Part shown: positions 11,862-23,341 of the stretch, one piece after another
Position numbering within the stretch: the first letter of the stretch is position 1
Layout of the letters: every line of letters begins with the position of its first letter
DNA from: Limonium bicolor
Taxonomy: Eukaryota; Streptophyta; Magnoliopsida; Caryophyllales; Plumbaginaceae
DNA: 64,000 nucleotides
Direction: 5' to 3'
Assembly (NCBI GenBank): GCA_023374045.1
Contig: CM041783.1
Coordinates: 119,413,503 to 119,477,502 of the forward strand
Notes under the pieces: generated by a model
The model's input: only the letters and a program-made list of their open reading frames with translations
Told to the model about the DNA's origin: nothing
The model's database searches: none
Translations under genes and position numbers: made by a program

Positions 11862-12140
11862 TAGACCCTAAACCCTACACTACAAACCCTAAAAAACTGT
11901 CGTGTCAGTGACAACAATATAAAGTGTAGAACTAATGCCAAAAACATTACCCTACTTCCCAAACACCAAAAAAATCACCTTAGGATAGCTAAAAATGTCA
12001 AAGGCATTTTTAGGGTTTGTAGTGCAGGGTTTAGGGTCGTTAGACCCTAAACCCTAAACCACAAACCCTAAAAAACTGTCGAGTCAGTGGCGACAATATA
12101 AAGCGTAGAACTAATGCCAAAAAGATTACCCTACCTCCCC
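11862..12140. repeat. Duplicated block with telomere-box repeats
   Basis: A ~95-bp segment starting GTTAGACCCTAAACCCTA occurs at about 11860-11955 and again at about 12041-12136 with few differences. Between them lies an inverted telomere-like stretch (TAGGGTTT...GGGTTTAGGG, 12010-12036). CCCTAAA is the plant telomere repeat unit, here in an interstitial context. Confidence 0.85.
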
Positions 12141-12189
12141 CCAAACACCCTAAAAATCACCATCGCATAAGTTTGTGGTAGGATTAACT

Positions 12190-12690
12190 TTTACTAGTAT
12201 TAAACAAAATATTCACTTTTCTTAAACCTTTGATTCACCTTTAAAAAACCTTTGATTCACTTTTCTTAAATCTCTTATTCACTTTAGTTAAAACAATTTC
12301 TATTTACGAGAATCACTTTTCTTAAACCTTTGATTCACTTTTCTTAAACACATGATTCACTCTATTAAAACCTATGATTCACATTTCTTAAACCTCTTAA
12401 TCACTTTAGTTAAACAATCTATACTTACGAGATTCACTCTTATTACTCTGATTCACTTTGTAACAACTTGTGATTCACTTTTTAACAACCTTTGATTCAC
12501 TTTTCTAAACTCTCTAATTCACACCAGTCAAACAATCAGAATCACTTTAATTAAACAATCTCTGTATGAGATTCGTTTTTTTAACCTCTTATTCACTTTT
12601 AAGCAACTCTCTGATTCACTTTTTAACAACCTTTGATTTACTTTGTAATAACCTTTGATTCACTTTTCTTAAACTTAAGATTCACAATGA
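12190..12690. repeat. GATTCACTTTTCTTAAAC minisatellite
   Basis: About twenty degenerate copies of a 17-25-bp unit, consensus TTGATTCACTTTTCTTAAACC, with variants GATTCACTTTTTAACAACC and CTTATTCACTTTAGTTAAAC. It forms the core between the two inverted arms of the 11547-12886 element. Confidence 0.88.
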
Positions 12691-12891
12691 ATCTAAAAAA
12701 ATATGTACATACAAAAAATAAAAATTTTAAAAATTATCAAAACATATTCATGTTTGGTCTTATTTTGTAGAACTCGAAAAGTGATGAACATTGATATAAT
12801 TTATTTTATTTTTTCACTTATATTTTATAAGTTATGACATTTTAAAAAAATAAAAAAATTATCTCTCCTCCTCGTGTGTAACGTAGAATGT

Positions 12892-13104
12892 TACCTCCGT
12901 TCAACAAAACTGTCATTTTAGAAACTTGCACACTTTAAGAAAAGTAGGACAATGACGCATGTGCCCCTACTTTTTTTTTCCATAGATAATAATTACTTTT
13001 ATATTGAATAGTAGGGGTAAAAGTAAGAAGTGTCAAAAACATAGAATGACAATATTTTTGAACAAGAATCACATCCTAAAACGACAGATATAATGAATGG
13101 AGTA
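12892..13104. mobile_element. Stowaway-like MITE
   Basis: About 213 bp including TA at each end. Left TIR begins (TA)CCTCCGTTCAACAAAACTGT and the right TIR, in reverse complement, begins (TA)CTCCATTCATTATATCTGT, both followed by C(A/G)TTTTAG. CTCC-type TIRs with a TA duplication and no coding capacity fit the Stowaway/Tc1-mariner MITE class. It lies ~635 bp upstream of the Aux/IAA start codon. Confidence 0.72.
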
Positions 13105-13106
13105 AC

Positions 13107-13739
13107 AAATTCTCTTTTTTTTCTTTTTTCTTTATTTCCCTCAATAGAATGTTAACATGTGACTGAATAAAATACAAAATAGCCATCTCATATTACAAGG
13201 TGGATTCAGCTCAATGTTCGAATTCGCGTTTTTTTATTGTTCTCTGGTCCGGCTTGGAAATAGACAAAATTCCCTCAAAACGACAGCAAGAAAAATAAGG
13301 AAAAAGAGATTACAAATTCAAAGGTCAAATGAACACTCGAATGGAAAGAGAAAAGGAAGAAGGAGCGCTCTGGAGAGTGGGAAGCGCACTGGGGAGACAC
13401 ATGGGACCCATCCGCCATCACTTCACTCGCTCCACCATCACCCCACCCACCCTGAAAACCTTCGGCCTTTCGCTTTTCTTCGCTTCTTCTTCATTCTTTT
13501 TTCTCTGCCTTCCTTTTGGCTGCCCAAGACACACCTTACTTGTCCCCTTCCCCCGCAACCCAAAGCACCCATTTCCCTCCCTCCGTGTTTCTCTCTGTTT
13601 CTCCTTGTCTCCTTTTCTCGTAGTAGTATATTTCTTCCCAGATATCCCACTATTTTGTTTCTTCTGAAAATCCCTTTCCCACCCAACCCTTCTGCTTAAT
13701 TCTACCGCAATTCGAACCAGTGCATGTTCAAAGGAATCG
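13107..13739 (+). promoter_or_regulatory. Aux/IAA promoter and 5' UTR region
   Basis: The upstream region has a CT-rich tract from about 13430 to 13690, typical of a plant core promoter or 5' UTR. No convincing TATA box was picked out and the transcription start is not determined. Two auxin-response-element cores occur in opposite orientation: GAGACA at 13394-13399 and TGTCTC at 13606-13611. An in-frame-looking ORF at 13214-13699 is low-complexity and is not called a gene. Confidence 0.5.
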
Positions 13740-15623
13740 ATGATGATGAATCATAAAGACTATCTCGGTAACGATAATGAAGACTCCGAGCTCGAGCTCG
13801 GGCTTGGACTTAGTCTCGGTGGCAGCTGTTCTGGTGGTGGTGGGGTGAAGTTTTTGACAGCGCAGGATCTTCCTTCTGTGGTTTCTGCATCAACAGCTAC
13901 TCTTCGTGGGAGACCAGCGGGTTTCATTTCTGGTTCGAAGAGAGCAGCTGATTCTGTTGCCCATGATGCTGCTGTCATCATGGGTCGTCTTCTACCTCTG
14001 CCAGGTATGAAACTCTGCTCTGGTAATATTTCCTTATGGGTTTTCTTAATTGTGGTTGGTTCTTCCTATTATTTTTTCTGGGTTTTGAGAATGAAGTGGG
14101 TGGGAGGTTCCTATCATTATCTTCTCAAAGGGTGTATCATTTTCAATTCTCTTGCACTGTTGCTGATGAAAAAACTAGGAATAACTGAAAATTTACTCCG
14201 AAGCTATTGCACGGTTTAGCTGAAACGATCAATTTCATTCTCTGCGTGTCATACTTGATATTTCGCTAAATCAGCGAAGAAATGTTGAGGACATGATCTA
14301 TCTCTTCAATCAACATGCAAATGGTTAAACTCATTAAATTCAAAGTCAATTTGTCCTGTGTGCTACTTTTCTCCCAACACCTTCTGTCCTACCTAGAAGA
14401 AAACAAAGAAGAGAGTCTAGTGAGTAGAAGAAGTCTATCTCGCATTAAATTGGATGTCTAGCTAAAAGTTGGTCCACCATGATAGCTCGAAGGACGCTGA
14501 TATACTGTTGAAGATCTCTTTTGTCGTCTTTCCCTTGACATTTAACCACATTCAGCTTTTCCAGCTGGCGTGGTGCATCGCCACCATGATTGCTATTTTC
14601 AACTTGACGTTTTACAGGAGTAACTGGTATATCTGATTACGGTATACTACTGATTATGGAGGTCTTAATCCAGACTAAGAAATGTTCTTTTTTTGGGGGG
14701 ATTTTGGTTGAAACAGTCAAGTTGTGGGATGGCCTCCGATACCAAACTACAGGATAAACAAATCATCAAGCCAGGTAAAATCTGCCAACGTTGGTGAAGG
14801 CAAGAACAACAACAACAGTGGGCAAATCGACAATAAATCATCCAAGGCTGAGAATTCACATCTCGGGTTTGTGAAGGTGAATATGGATGGTGTTCAGATT
14901 GGTAGGAAGATTGATCTAAATGCTCATTCTTGCTACGAATCATTAGCTCGCATGATCGAAGACATGTTCTTTAGTAGACCTTCTTCTGCCTCAATCGGTG
15001 AGTTCCCTTGTAGTCTTGTACTGTGATCTGTTTTCCAATCTGATTTGGCTTTCATTTCAGAAGCTGTTGGAAACTATTGAATTTGTGGTTTGGATGTTTG
15101 ATTGGCATGGAGAACGTAAGGATCAGTTTTTTTATTGCAAAAAGATGAAATGCAAACCATATGGTTTCGTGGTTGTTTTATGGATTCAGGTGGAGAGAAT
15201 GAGCGGATAATGAAAGCCTCAAAACTGTTGGACGGATCGTCTGAGTTTGTGCTGACTTATGAAGACAGAGAAGGAGATTGGATGCTCGTGGGCGATGTGC
15301 CATGGAGGTATATGCATATTACATGATACAACAACACAATCTCATCCTCCACTGAAAGATCAATTGTGTGTCTTCCCAGATGTTTTACAAAAAGACGATC
15401 TAAACTTAACTTTTGTAATTACAGAATGTTCTTGAGCAACGTGAAGAGACTGAGAATCATGAGAACATCTGAAGCTAATGGACTAGGTAGGCCATTAATC
15501 TTGATCCTGGGTTGCTCTGCAGCTTAGGTTCTTCTTTTTTTAGGTTTATTAAGTTTCTCATCCAAATTTTCAGGTCCTAGATTTCAAGAAAGGAATGACA
15601 AGCTAAGAAGCAAGCCAATATGA
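13740..15623 (+). CDS. Aux/IAA auxin-responsive repressor (five exons)
   Basis: Nuclear repressor that binds ARF transcription factors and is degraded through TIR1/AFB-auxin. Exons: 13740-14004, 14722-14997, 15190-15307, 15425-15486, 15574-15623, giving 256 codons plus TGA. All introns are GT-AG, and introns 2-4 join in frame. Domain [13 protein letters not shown] (LxLxL, the TOPLESS-recruiting EAR motif). Then GSKRAADS, and the domain II degron VVGWPPI. The PB1 domain (III/IV) contains [52 protein letters not shown] and the end [21 protein letters not shown]. It resembles the IAA11/12/13 group, but I do not assign an ortholog. Oddity: at the more typical acceptor CAG at 14716, exon 2 is out of frame with exon 1 and meets an early stop. 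Only the AAG acceptor at 14721 keeps frame, giving P rather than Q before VVGWPPI. The start is the first of three consecutive ATGs. Confidence 0.88.
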
Positions 15624-16751
15624 AGTCAACCTCCCTCCGTCGGAACAGCTTAATTGCAGAGTTTGCAATGGAAAAGAAAAAAAAAGAAAAAGAACGGTTG
15701 TGAAGTAAATTTAGAAAGTTTTTTAGCTGAAGAGTTTTTGGAGAATATCTCTCTTTTGATCGATCAGGGGCCTGCACCAACCCTTTTGCCTACCACATCT
15801 TTTGGTGCTCTTCTCGCAATCCCTCCATCAGTGGTCTATCAACCATTTTACAGTACATCATGATCTGTCTTAGTTGGGATTATTTCTTGTAGGCTTAAAT
15901 TTTGTAATTTTTTCTCTCCTTGAAAGAAGTGTGAACAGTGTCATATATAGTATCCAAGAAGGTATTTTTGTCTTTCTTTTGTTTATTGGTTCCTCTCATA
16001 CTGTAGATGATGGGAGCCTCTGTTTTGTTTCACTGCTTTACTATATATACATAGGGCTTGTTATGTCTTTTTTTTTCTTTTGCTTTTGGATGCAAATCAA
16101 ACGTTCAGATGTTTACTTCTGCTCGGCTGTAATGAAGAAGAATCTTTTATTTAAATGTGGCCATGCTCATTGGTTTATTGAATCGTTGATAATGAGTTTT
16201 CAACCCCCGTCACCTACGGGAAAAATGACGGAAAAGAGAGAAGCCTTCAAAGAATGCGCTTTCACCCGCGAGAAAAAACCCGCCCACATTCTTCTTTCAC
16301 GTTGAAATTATATCCAATGATAAGAAGATTATTGTTAATGATAAGCTATTTGCACAGATTTGTGTGGAAAGGGAGGATATTCAATGCTACCTCAGAGAAA
16401 AGGAGAGACAGCACACGTGGATCGGATGGACGTTGTATCTGACATCAATGGAGGTGGTTGAGAAGAGGCGACAACAACACGACACGCTAGAGAAAGAAGG
16501 GGGGAAGAATCGGCACCGGTTGGATCAAACAGGAGAGGTAGATCTATCCATCGATTTTCTGACCTAGATCTCGATTTTTCTGTTACAAAATCTTCAGATA
16601 ATCAAACAAATTCAGTAGTGATTATGATTATGTGCTACAGTAGAATGAAAATTAGACATAGGTATATTTTGATTTACGATTCGAAGTCGTTCCATTCACA
16701 ATCCACTATCATCTCCGATTTTCCCATCTCTCTGAATTCCCGAGTTTAGCC
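15624..16751 (+). other. Aux/IAA 3' region and LINE upstream sequence
   Basis: T-rich, non-coding. The first few hundred bases are the likely 3' UTR, though no single poly(A) signal stands out. The part nearest 16751 should be the LINE 5' UTR, but its left end could not be located. No repeats or RNA genes were seen. Confidence 0.4.
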
Positions 16752-17764
16752 ATGGACAACATCCTCCATAGCTGGAACAATCTCAAACTTCATCCTGCAG
16801 AATCAGAATCCACAAATACTGAACCTCTGATAATAGAACCCTCGCATCTAGATTTCAAAAAGCTTTGTTTGGTAAAGTTTGGCACCCAAGTCGAATCCAT
16901 GCTAGGCAAATGCAGAACTTCATGACCCAAATTTGGAAACCCAAACCCTATCTTAGAGTCAAAGAAGTTGAGTATAATTGCTTCTCCATCCTGTTCTCGA
17001 GTGAGAATGAAGCCAATCACATTCTGGCGAATCGCCCCTAGCACTTCCAAAATCGTCTCCTAGCCCTTATGCCCCTTAACCCGCGCTGAGCTATGCGGAG
17101 CATGATCCGAGAACTATCAAACTATGGGTAGACGTCACGGCCTCCCTATAGGGTATTGTAACAAACCCTTCGCCATCCTCCTGACCCAAAGACTGGGCAA
17201 GTTTATTGAAGTTCCAGACAAGGTAAACCCCTTAACCTCGAGAGTCCTCAGATTTAGGATTGAGATCAATGTGGAAGACCCTTGTGTAGAGTTCTCCTCA
17301 TCACTACTGGCCAAACCAAAAGAATTTGTCGGGTCTCCAATGAGATCTTACCTAACTTCTGTTATAGATGTGGTAAACTAGTCCATACTGTTAATGAGTG
17401 TAAGGTGATAAAAGAAAACCCCAATGATGCTGAAAAATTTGGTCCATGGATCAGAGCTGAGAATGCTAGTCTCCTATCCCCAGCTTCAGAAGAACTCCTC
17501 CTTCACCAAAGGAAAACTAAAGGACTGATTAAAGATGAATACTTCTTGGCGCCCCAACCCTCCAACTTTGACAACAGCTCTGGCCAACAGGTTAATGTTG
17601 ATTTGTCTTTGGCTATGAACTCCCCAAGGAATCTTAATCTCAATGTCAGACCTAGCCCCTCAGCTTACCAATTTCAAGACAAGCCTCCATACCCGGCCCC
17701 TCTGAAAGCAATCCCCCCCACACCCTCTGACGATCCAATTTCAAACCACTCACCTAGCCATTGA
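16752..17764 (+). pseudogene. LINE ORF1, gag-like zinc-knuckle protein
   Basis: RNA-binding ORF1 protein of a plant LINE. It opens at ATG 16752 (MDNILHSWNNLKLHP) and breaks near 16925. It resumes at about 17124-17300 with HGLPIGYCNKPFAILL and LGKFIEV, resembling the conserved N-terminal domain of plant LINE ORF1 proteins. It then shifts frame before the CCHC zinc knuckle CYRCGKLVHTVNEC (C-x2-C-x4-H-x4-C, about 17360-17401), followed by FGPWIRAE. The tail (to 17764) is proline- and serine-rich. A further ~600 bp before ORF2 carries no confident domain. Family role: nucleic-acid chaperone in the LINE ribonucleoprotein. At least two frameshifts make this copy non-functional. Confidence 0.8.
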
Positions 17765-18383
17765 TCCCCGAGCAACAAATTCCTCAATCAATAATTCTCC
17801 ACAAATAAACCAAAATTTCAACCTGTCTCCCCCAATTCAGAATAATCCCTTCCCTTGTGCCACTTATCAATTCCCCCGGTGCAATACCACCCTATTTTAG
17901 GTAAACTTACCCCTTGGTCTCTCAGCAGTAATCTGACTCGTCTAGGTCTCAGATCCCTTGCCCCCCTCAAATTAATCAAGTCTATCAACAATTTGATTGG
18001 AATGCTGCCCTTTCTGAGTTTGGCTTACACACTTACAAAAAACCCAGCAGCCCTGATTCTATAAACCAATACACCCCTCAGTCCATAGCCCATATCATCC
18101 AAGAAGCAGATTTTAGAGCCAATCCTCCCGCTAGTAACCTGTCCTCTACACTCCAGATGGAAGATTCTCTCCCTTTCATCCAAAGACCAGGCAAACAAAA
18201 AGTGTTTCCCTCCATGTTGCTTGGACCCAATAAACCAACCTTCAAAAAAAGAAAAGTATCAAAACCTCAGCCTCTGATGATTAGATCTCCTCATTCGTAT
18301 GGGGAAGAGATAGAGGAGGCTGATTCCTATGAAACTATCCTAGAAAAGCAAGACCTTGCAGGCCAGTAAGGCTGCCTACCCAA

Positions 18384-21300
18384 ATGAGTTGCATATCTTC
18401 CAACTGCCGGGGTTTGGGTCCACCCCAGGCAGTATCTTGGGTTTCGAGGTTATTGAAAAAACATAAACCTGAGATTATATTTTTGATGGAGACCCACAGA
18501 TCCTCAGCTGAGATGGATCTGATTAAACTTAGATGGTGTATATATGATGGAATCAGTGTGCCTAGCAAGGGGAGAAGTGGTGGAATGGCCTTATTATGAA
18601 AGAAGGAGATAACCATCTCCTTGGTCAATTTCTCATCTCAACACATTACAGTGGATGTCTCACTTCCAGGTATGGAAAGTTTTCACTTTACGGGGTTTAA
18701 TGGGTGGGCTAATTGGAGTTTAATATATCTGTCTTGGAAACTCCTGTTAGCCCTTAGACAACAAGTTAATATCCCTTGGGTAATTGCAGGGGACTTTAAT
18801 CAGATCATGTTTGAAAAAGAAAAAGAGGGGGGTAGGATTAGAAGGGATACCCATATGGCTCACTTTAGAAATGTTGTTCGGGAAGCTGGGCTTGTTGATG
18901 CTGGTTTCATAGGTCCCCCCATTACTTATACAAATTGCCAACCTGGCCCCTTTCTTTCAGTTAGTAGACTAGATAGAGAGTCTTTATATCCTCAGATGCC
19001 CAGAACTTATTTCCTGCCCTCTCAGTTCAACACCTACCTAGGGAACATTCAGATCACTGCCCCCTGCTTATTAAATTTTTAGGATCTCACAAAAAACTAG
19101 GTACCATCTTTAGATTCGAGGATATGTGGTTAATGGAGGATAGATGTAGGAAAATAATGATAGAGTGTTGGGGCCCTAATAATCATAATCTGTTGGAGAA
19201 CATTAATAGATGTAGACAAAAATTGTAGTCTTGGAATGGCTGGAATATCCATAAGGTCGGAAAAAAATCAAAAGCAAAACCTAGGAGCTCCACAATATTA
19301 CCTTAGTTAGACAAACAGAGGGGAGTATTTCAAATAGGAAAAGGCTTCTATCTGAGATAGAATTACTCCAATAAAAAGAAGAGATCTGGTGGAAACAGAG
19401 AGCTAGGGACGAATGGCTAAAAGAAGGAGATAAAAACTCAGCTTATTTTCACTCCAAAGCCTCAACAAACAGAAGGAGAAACATGATCTTTGGATTGGAA
19501 CAGGATAATGGTAGCATGGCCTTCACCTGGGATGATTTAGAGCGTATCGCCAGATCCCACTTCTAAAACCTTTTTAAGGCCACTAATATAGACAATCTTG
19601 AACCTTTTAACAACTTAGTTGGAAACATCCTCAAGATGATCATAAAGTTGCCTTATCCTTAGAGTACAACCAAGCTGAAATCCTCTCGGCTGTCAAAAGC
19701 TTAGGATCAGACAAACCCCCTGGTCCGGATGGATTTAATGGCAAGTTCTACAAACATTTCTGGAGTATTATTGGTAACCAAGTCACCCAGCTAGTTTTGA
19801 ACATTCTCAATGGGCAACCACTACCCCCTTCTCTTAATGACTATTACATTACCCTCATTCCAAAAACCCCAGGAGCAACTCATCTTTACAACTTCAGACC
19901 CATTGCTCTTTGTAACTTTACTTATAGGATCATCACAAAAGTCCTAGCCAACAGATTAAAACACATTCTCCCTGAGATTATTTCGGAAAATCAATCGGGA
20001 TTTGACAAAAAGAGAATCATTACGAACAATGTAATACTAGTAGGGGAGTTTTATCATGGAATAGCCAAGACTCAAGCCACAAAAACCCAATGTTTGCGTG
20101 TAAGAGAGATCTGAGTAAAGTCTATAACAGATTAGAATGGCCCTTCATAGATGAAATGATTCAAGCTATGGGCTTTCCGGATTATTGAAGAATCCCGGTC
20201 ATGAACTGTATCTCCTCAGTCAAAGGATCTGTTATTATCAATGGTACACCAGGAAAATCCTTCTCTCAACAAAGGAGAATCCGACAAGGAGACCCTCTTT
20301 CACCCTTTATTTTATCCTTGCCCAAGAAGCTCTTTCTAGATCCCTTAACAAAGCCATGGCAAACAAGATGTACCAAGGGATTAGAATCAATACTTCACCC
20401 CTCCCATCTCACACCTTGCCTTTGCAGATGATATGATCCTTTATGGTATTGCAAACTCTCAAATGTGAATTTCCTTGAAAACCTTATTTCAAATTTCCTA
20501 AAAGTCTCTGGCCATGAGATTAACCACCAAAAATCTGAGATAGTGTTTAGCAAGAAAGTTAGACCTGAGGCAAAATCCCAAATGGCCACTTCTCTCAATG
20601 TCCAAGTGGTTACCCACTTCAAAAAATACCTTGGCCTTCCCACAAAGATAGGCAAAAATAAGAATGAGACTTTTAGCTATATCTTATATGCAATCAGAAA
20701 GAGAATTCACAACTGGAGTAGACCTATGGCCCAAGCAGCTAGGTCTGTTCTAACATCCAGTGTCCTCATGTCAATCCCCACCTTACTATGTCCATTCTCA
20801 AAATTCCTAACCACATCATAAAGAAAATTGACTCGATGATTGCTCAATTCTCATGGGCAAGTAGCTCCACAAAAAAGCCCTTGTACTGGTCCAAATGGGA
20901 GAAAATCTGTTACAGAAAACAAAATGGGGTTTAGGAATCAGATTTTCCAAAGATTTTAACGAAGCCCTACTAGCCAAACAAATTTGGAACCTTCTCAAAT
21001 ACCCAAATTCCTTAGTAGCCAGAACTCTTAAAGCCATATACTACCCCACAATTCCAATACTAAAGGTGAAACCCTTCAATAAAGATAGTCCATTTGGAAT
21101 CCCTTCTGTCTAGTATGCACCTAGTGAAATCTGGAGTAAGGAAGGACGTTGGAAATGGCAATGATACTGAGATATGGGACCCCCTTGGATTCCTAGTGAT
21201 GGAAACTTCAAAATAATCTCTCCCACTAGGAACATGCCGAGCAGCATTTGAAAGTTAGGACTCTTATGAACCAAGATGGCAAGACCTGGAATATGGAGGA

Positions 21301-22270
21301 AATCAACATAACCTTCCTTCATATTGATAGCACTGAAATCATGAAAATCAACATTAACTACCAGAAGGAAGATGAGTGGATATGGCACTATTCTAAAAAC
21401 AATGAGTACTTAGTGAAACAATGATACATGCTCCTGCAAGATAACAAGCAGCTGACCAACAGCTCCAACACCAACCGAGATCCCTGGGATGTTATCTCAA
21501 GGATCTCTGAAAAACAGTCTCCACCAAGAGTGAAACTTCTTTGTTGGAAGTTCCTTAACCATGTATGGCTAACATAGCCAAAAGAATAGGGGGAAAGGGA
21601 AATGCTACTTCTGTGGAGATTTAGATACAGAAATTCATGCGATATTTCAATACTGGACTAGTAGGAAGTTTTGGGATAATCTGGTGAACTTGGAAGATAT
21701 TCCTGAATACAGAAGAGGAGCTATTCAGGATTGGCTCATCTAAAAAGCACAAACCTGGTCCAGCAGAATGATCTCCAGGGTGACCAACAATATCTGGGCC
21801 ATCTATGATGGAAAAAAAAAGCGAAGCATAAATCTGAGCTCGCAGTGATGAATTGTATTGAATCTAATCTCGCTTTTACTACTATGTATCAAACTAAAAT
21901 GTTGGATAATTTTCAAAGTAATATGAATGATACTCCTATATTTTTATTACAAGATGAGATCTTGCTTGTAACCTCCTGCTACAGGAAGAAAGGATACACA
22001 GAAATCACACTAGGGCTTCTCATTGATCATGTATACACGCCAAGAGTGGCCTTTAACATCCAAACCTCCCCGGAGAAACAAGATCATGAGATGGAGATAC
22101 AAACAATTACTAAAGGAGTTAAATTGGCAAGAGAAGAAGGATTCTTCAAGATCCACATCCTGATTAATCAAGATCAAACCAACAAAACCTGCAATGAAGC
22201 CATAAGAAAGAATCGAATGAAATGCAGACAATTCCCGGAGCTAGCACTTGTTTTCAGAGAAGATCCCTGA
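18384..22270 (+). pseudogene. LINE ORF2: endonuclease, reverse transcriptase, RNase H
   Basis: The APE-type endonuclease starts MSCISSNCRGLGPPQA and has FLMETHRS and AGDFNQI (about 18784-18807). It is cut by a TGA at 18597-18599 where homologous LINEs have tryptophan, and frame is kept after the stop. A frameshift follows near 19000. RT blocks: KPPGPDGF (about 19710), LIPKTPGA, FRPIALCN (about 19895) and the catalytic FADD (FADDMILYG, aspartate codons 20427-20432), read across several frames. From about 21500 come KLLCWKF and CYFCGDLDTEIHAIF, matching the zinc-binding region that follows RT in plant LINEs. An RNase H-like tail ends at 22270. Family role: target-primed reverse transcription in the nucleus. 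The catalytic motifs survive but the ORF is shattered. Confidence 0.85.
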
Positions 22271-22520
22271 TTAAGTTTTATGATTGTAACTCTGAACTTA
22301 GAAAATTCTGGCATTATTAGCTACTAATTTTTTAACCCATCCTTAGATTGGAAACTGTGGAAAAGGGAGGACATCCCTCTAGTAATTACTCAAGCTTGTG
22401 GACTAAATTTTGATTCGCCTACGCTGAGCCGTGACTGATAGTAGTAGTATGTGTAATCGTTTTGTAGGTATGCTTTCCTTATATATATATATGAGATATG
22501 CCAAGTTTCACTAAAAAAAA

Positions 22521-23341
22521 GAATCATTCATCTCATATCTGTTTGGTATTTACACTATATCCATGAAGTTCTGAGCAACATATTTCACAGAGCTTTGTGA
22601 AGCATATTTCTAGGGCCTAGTTCGGTCTCCGCAGTTTTGTGGTATATATGTGGCATTTTTTAGTGTGGTATTTTTGACAAAAATGTCAAACTGTCACACT
22701 ACCAAACAATAGGTTTCAAAACAGTCGCAAATATACCAACACAAAACAACCATAAAATAGCTAGCAGTTTATGCTGCAAAGAGAAATGAATACCGTAGAT
22801 TTGTAAAATTACTGTAATGTAGAGAATGACTACCGTGCACATTATTGTTTACAAGTTAGGTGTGCGACACTGTAGTGATTGATGTCAATAAATAACTAAT
22901 TAAAAAAATCACTTATTATTTGTTTTTATAAAAAATGTCATTGAGTAGTAGTTTTTACAAATTATTTACCAACACCACATTGTAATGGTAGTATTTCATT
23001 TTATTAAAAATGATGTATAAAATCTGAATATTAAATTATATGTACATATAGTAATATATAGGCCATATTTTTTTAACAACTAAATTGTTTATATTTTGTA
23101 TGATGTAAACATTAATAAAGTTCACTAATTAACTATTATATTTTCCTTTTATTCAAATGTGAACAAGTAGCCTGGTGTATTAAAACCATGTAGATTTATA
23201 ATTGTTGTTATCCATTGATAGAATTGTGGTTAATAATAGTGAAGTTATTTGTATAACCTTAATATAAATTTCTGTTCAAGGTTTTGGGTCAGCATTCATA
23301 AGGTATTTAATATGGTAAACAATCTAGAATGGGATAAGTCC
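22521..23341. other. Unassigned AT-rich spacer
   Basis: AT-rich DNA between the LINE end and the E3 gag remnant. A GGGCCTAGTTCGG-like start near 22612 recalls hAT-type MITE ends, but no second terminus was found. No gene is supported. Confidence 0.4.

Larger units (their letters stand above)
11547..12886. mobile_element. Long-inverted-repeat DNA element (MULE/foldback-like)
   Basis: About 1.34 kb bounded by CTACGT...ACGTAG. Some 200 bp at each end are imperfect inverted repeats: left 11547-11760 against right 12886-12690 in reverse complement, sharing blocks such as ACTTATAAAATATAAGTG-like sequence, a GTTCATCA block and ATATGTTTTG. No transposase. The interior holds a duplicated telomere-box block (11862-12140) and a GATTCAC minisatellite (12190-12690). 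Long TIRs around captured repeats suggest a Mutator-like or foldback non-autonomous element. A clear 9-bp target duplication was not seen. Confidence 0.6.
16752..22520 (+). mobile_element. L1-type LINE, decayed
   Basis: Plant non-LTR retrotransposon with ORF1 (zinc knuckle), ORF2 (endonuclease, RT, zf-RVT-like and RNase H-like regions) and a short A-tract (22513-22520) marking the probable 3' end. Many stops and frameshifts make it inactive. No target-site duplication could be matched, partly because the 5' end is unclear. Confidence 0.85.

Noticed and set aside
11862..12075. A true telomere or subtelomere boundary
   Set aside because: Only a few CCCTAAA units, in both orientations, embedded in a small transposon-like element far from any contig end.
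13214..13699. 161-codon ORF upstream of the Aux/IAA start
   Set aside because: Translation of a CT-rich promoter/5' UTR tract. Low complexity, and overlapped by other-frame ORFs of equal quality.
22612..22760. hAT-type MITE starting GGGCCTAGTTCGG
   Set aside because: No opposite terminus or 8-bp duplication was found.
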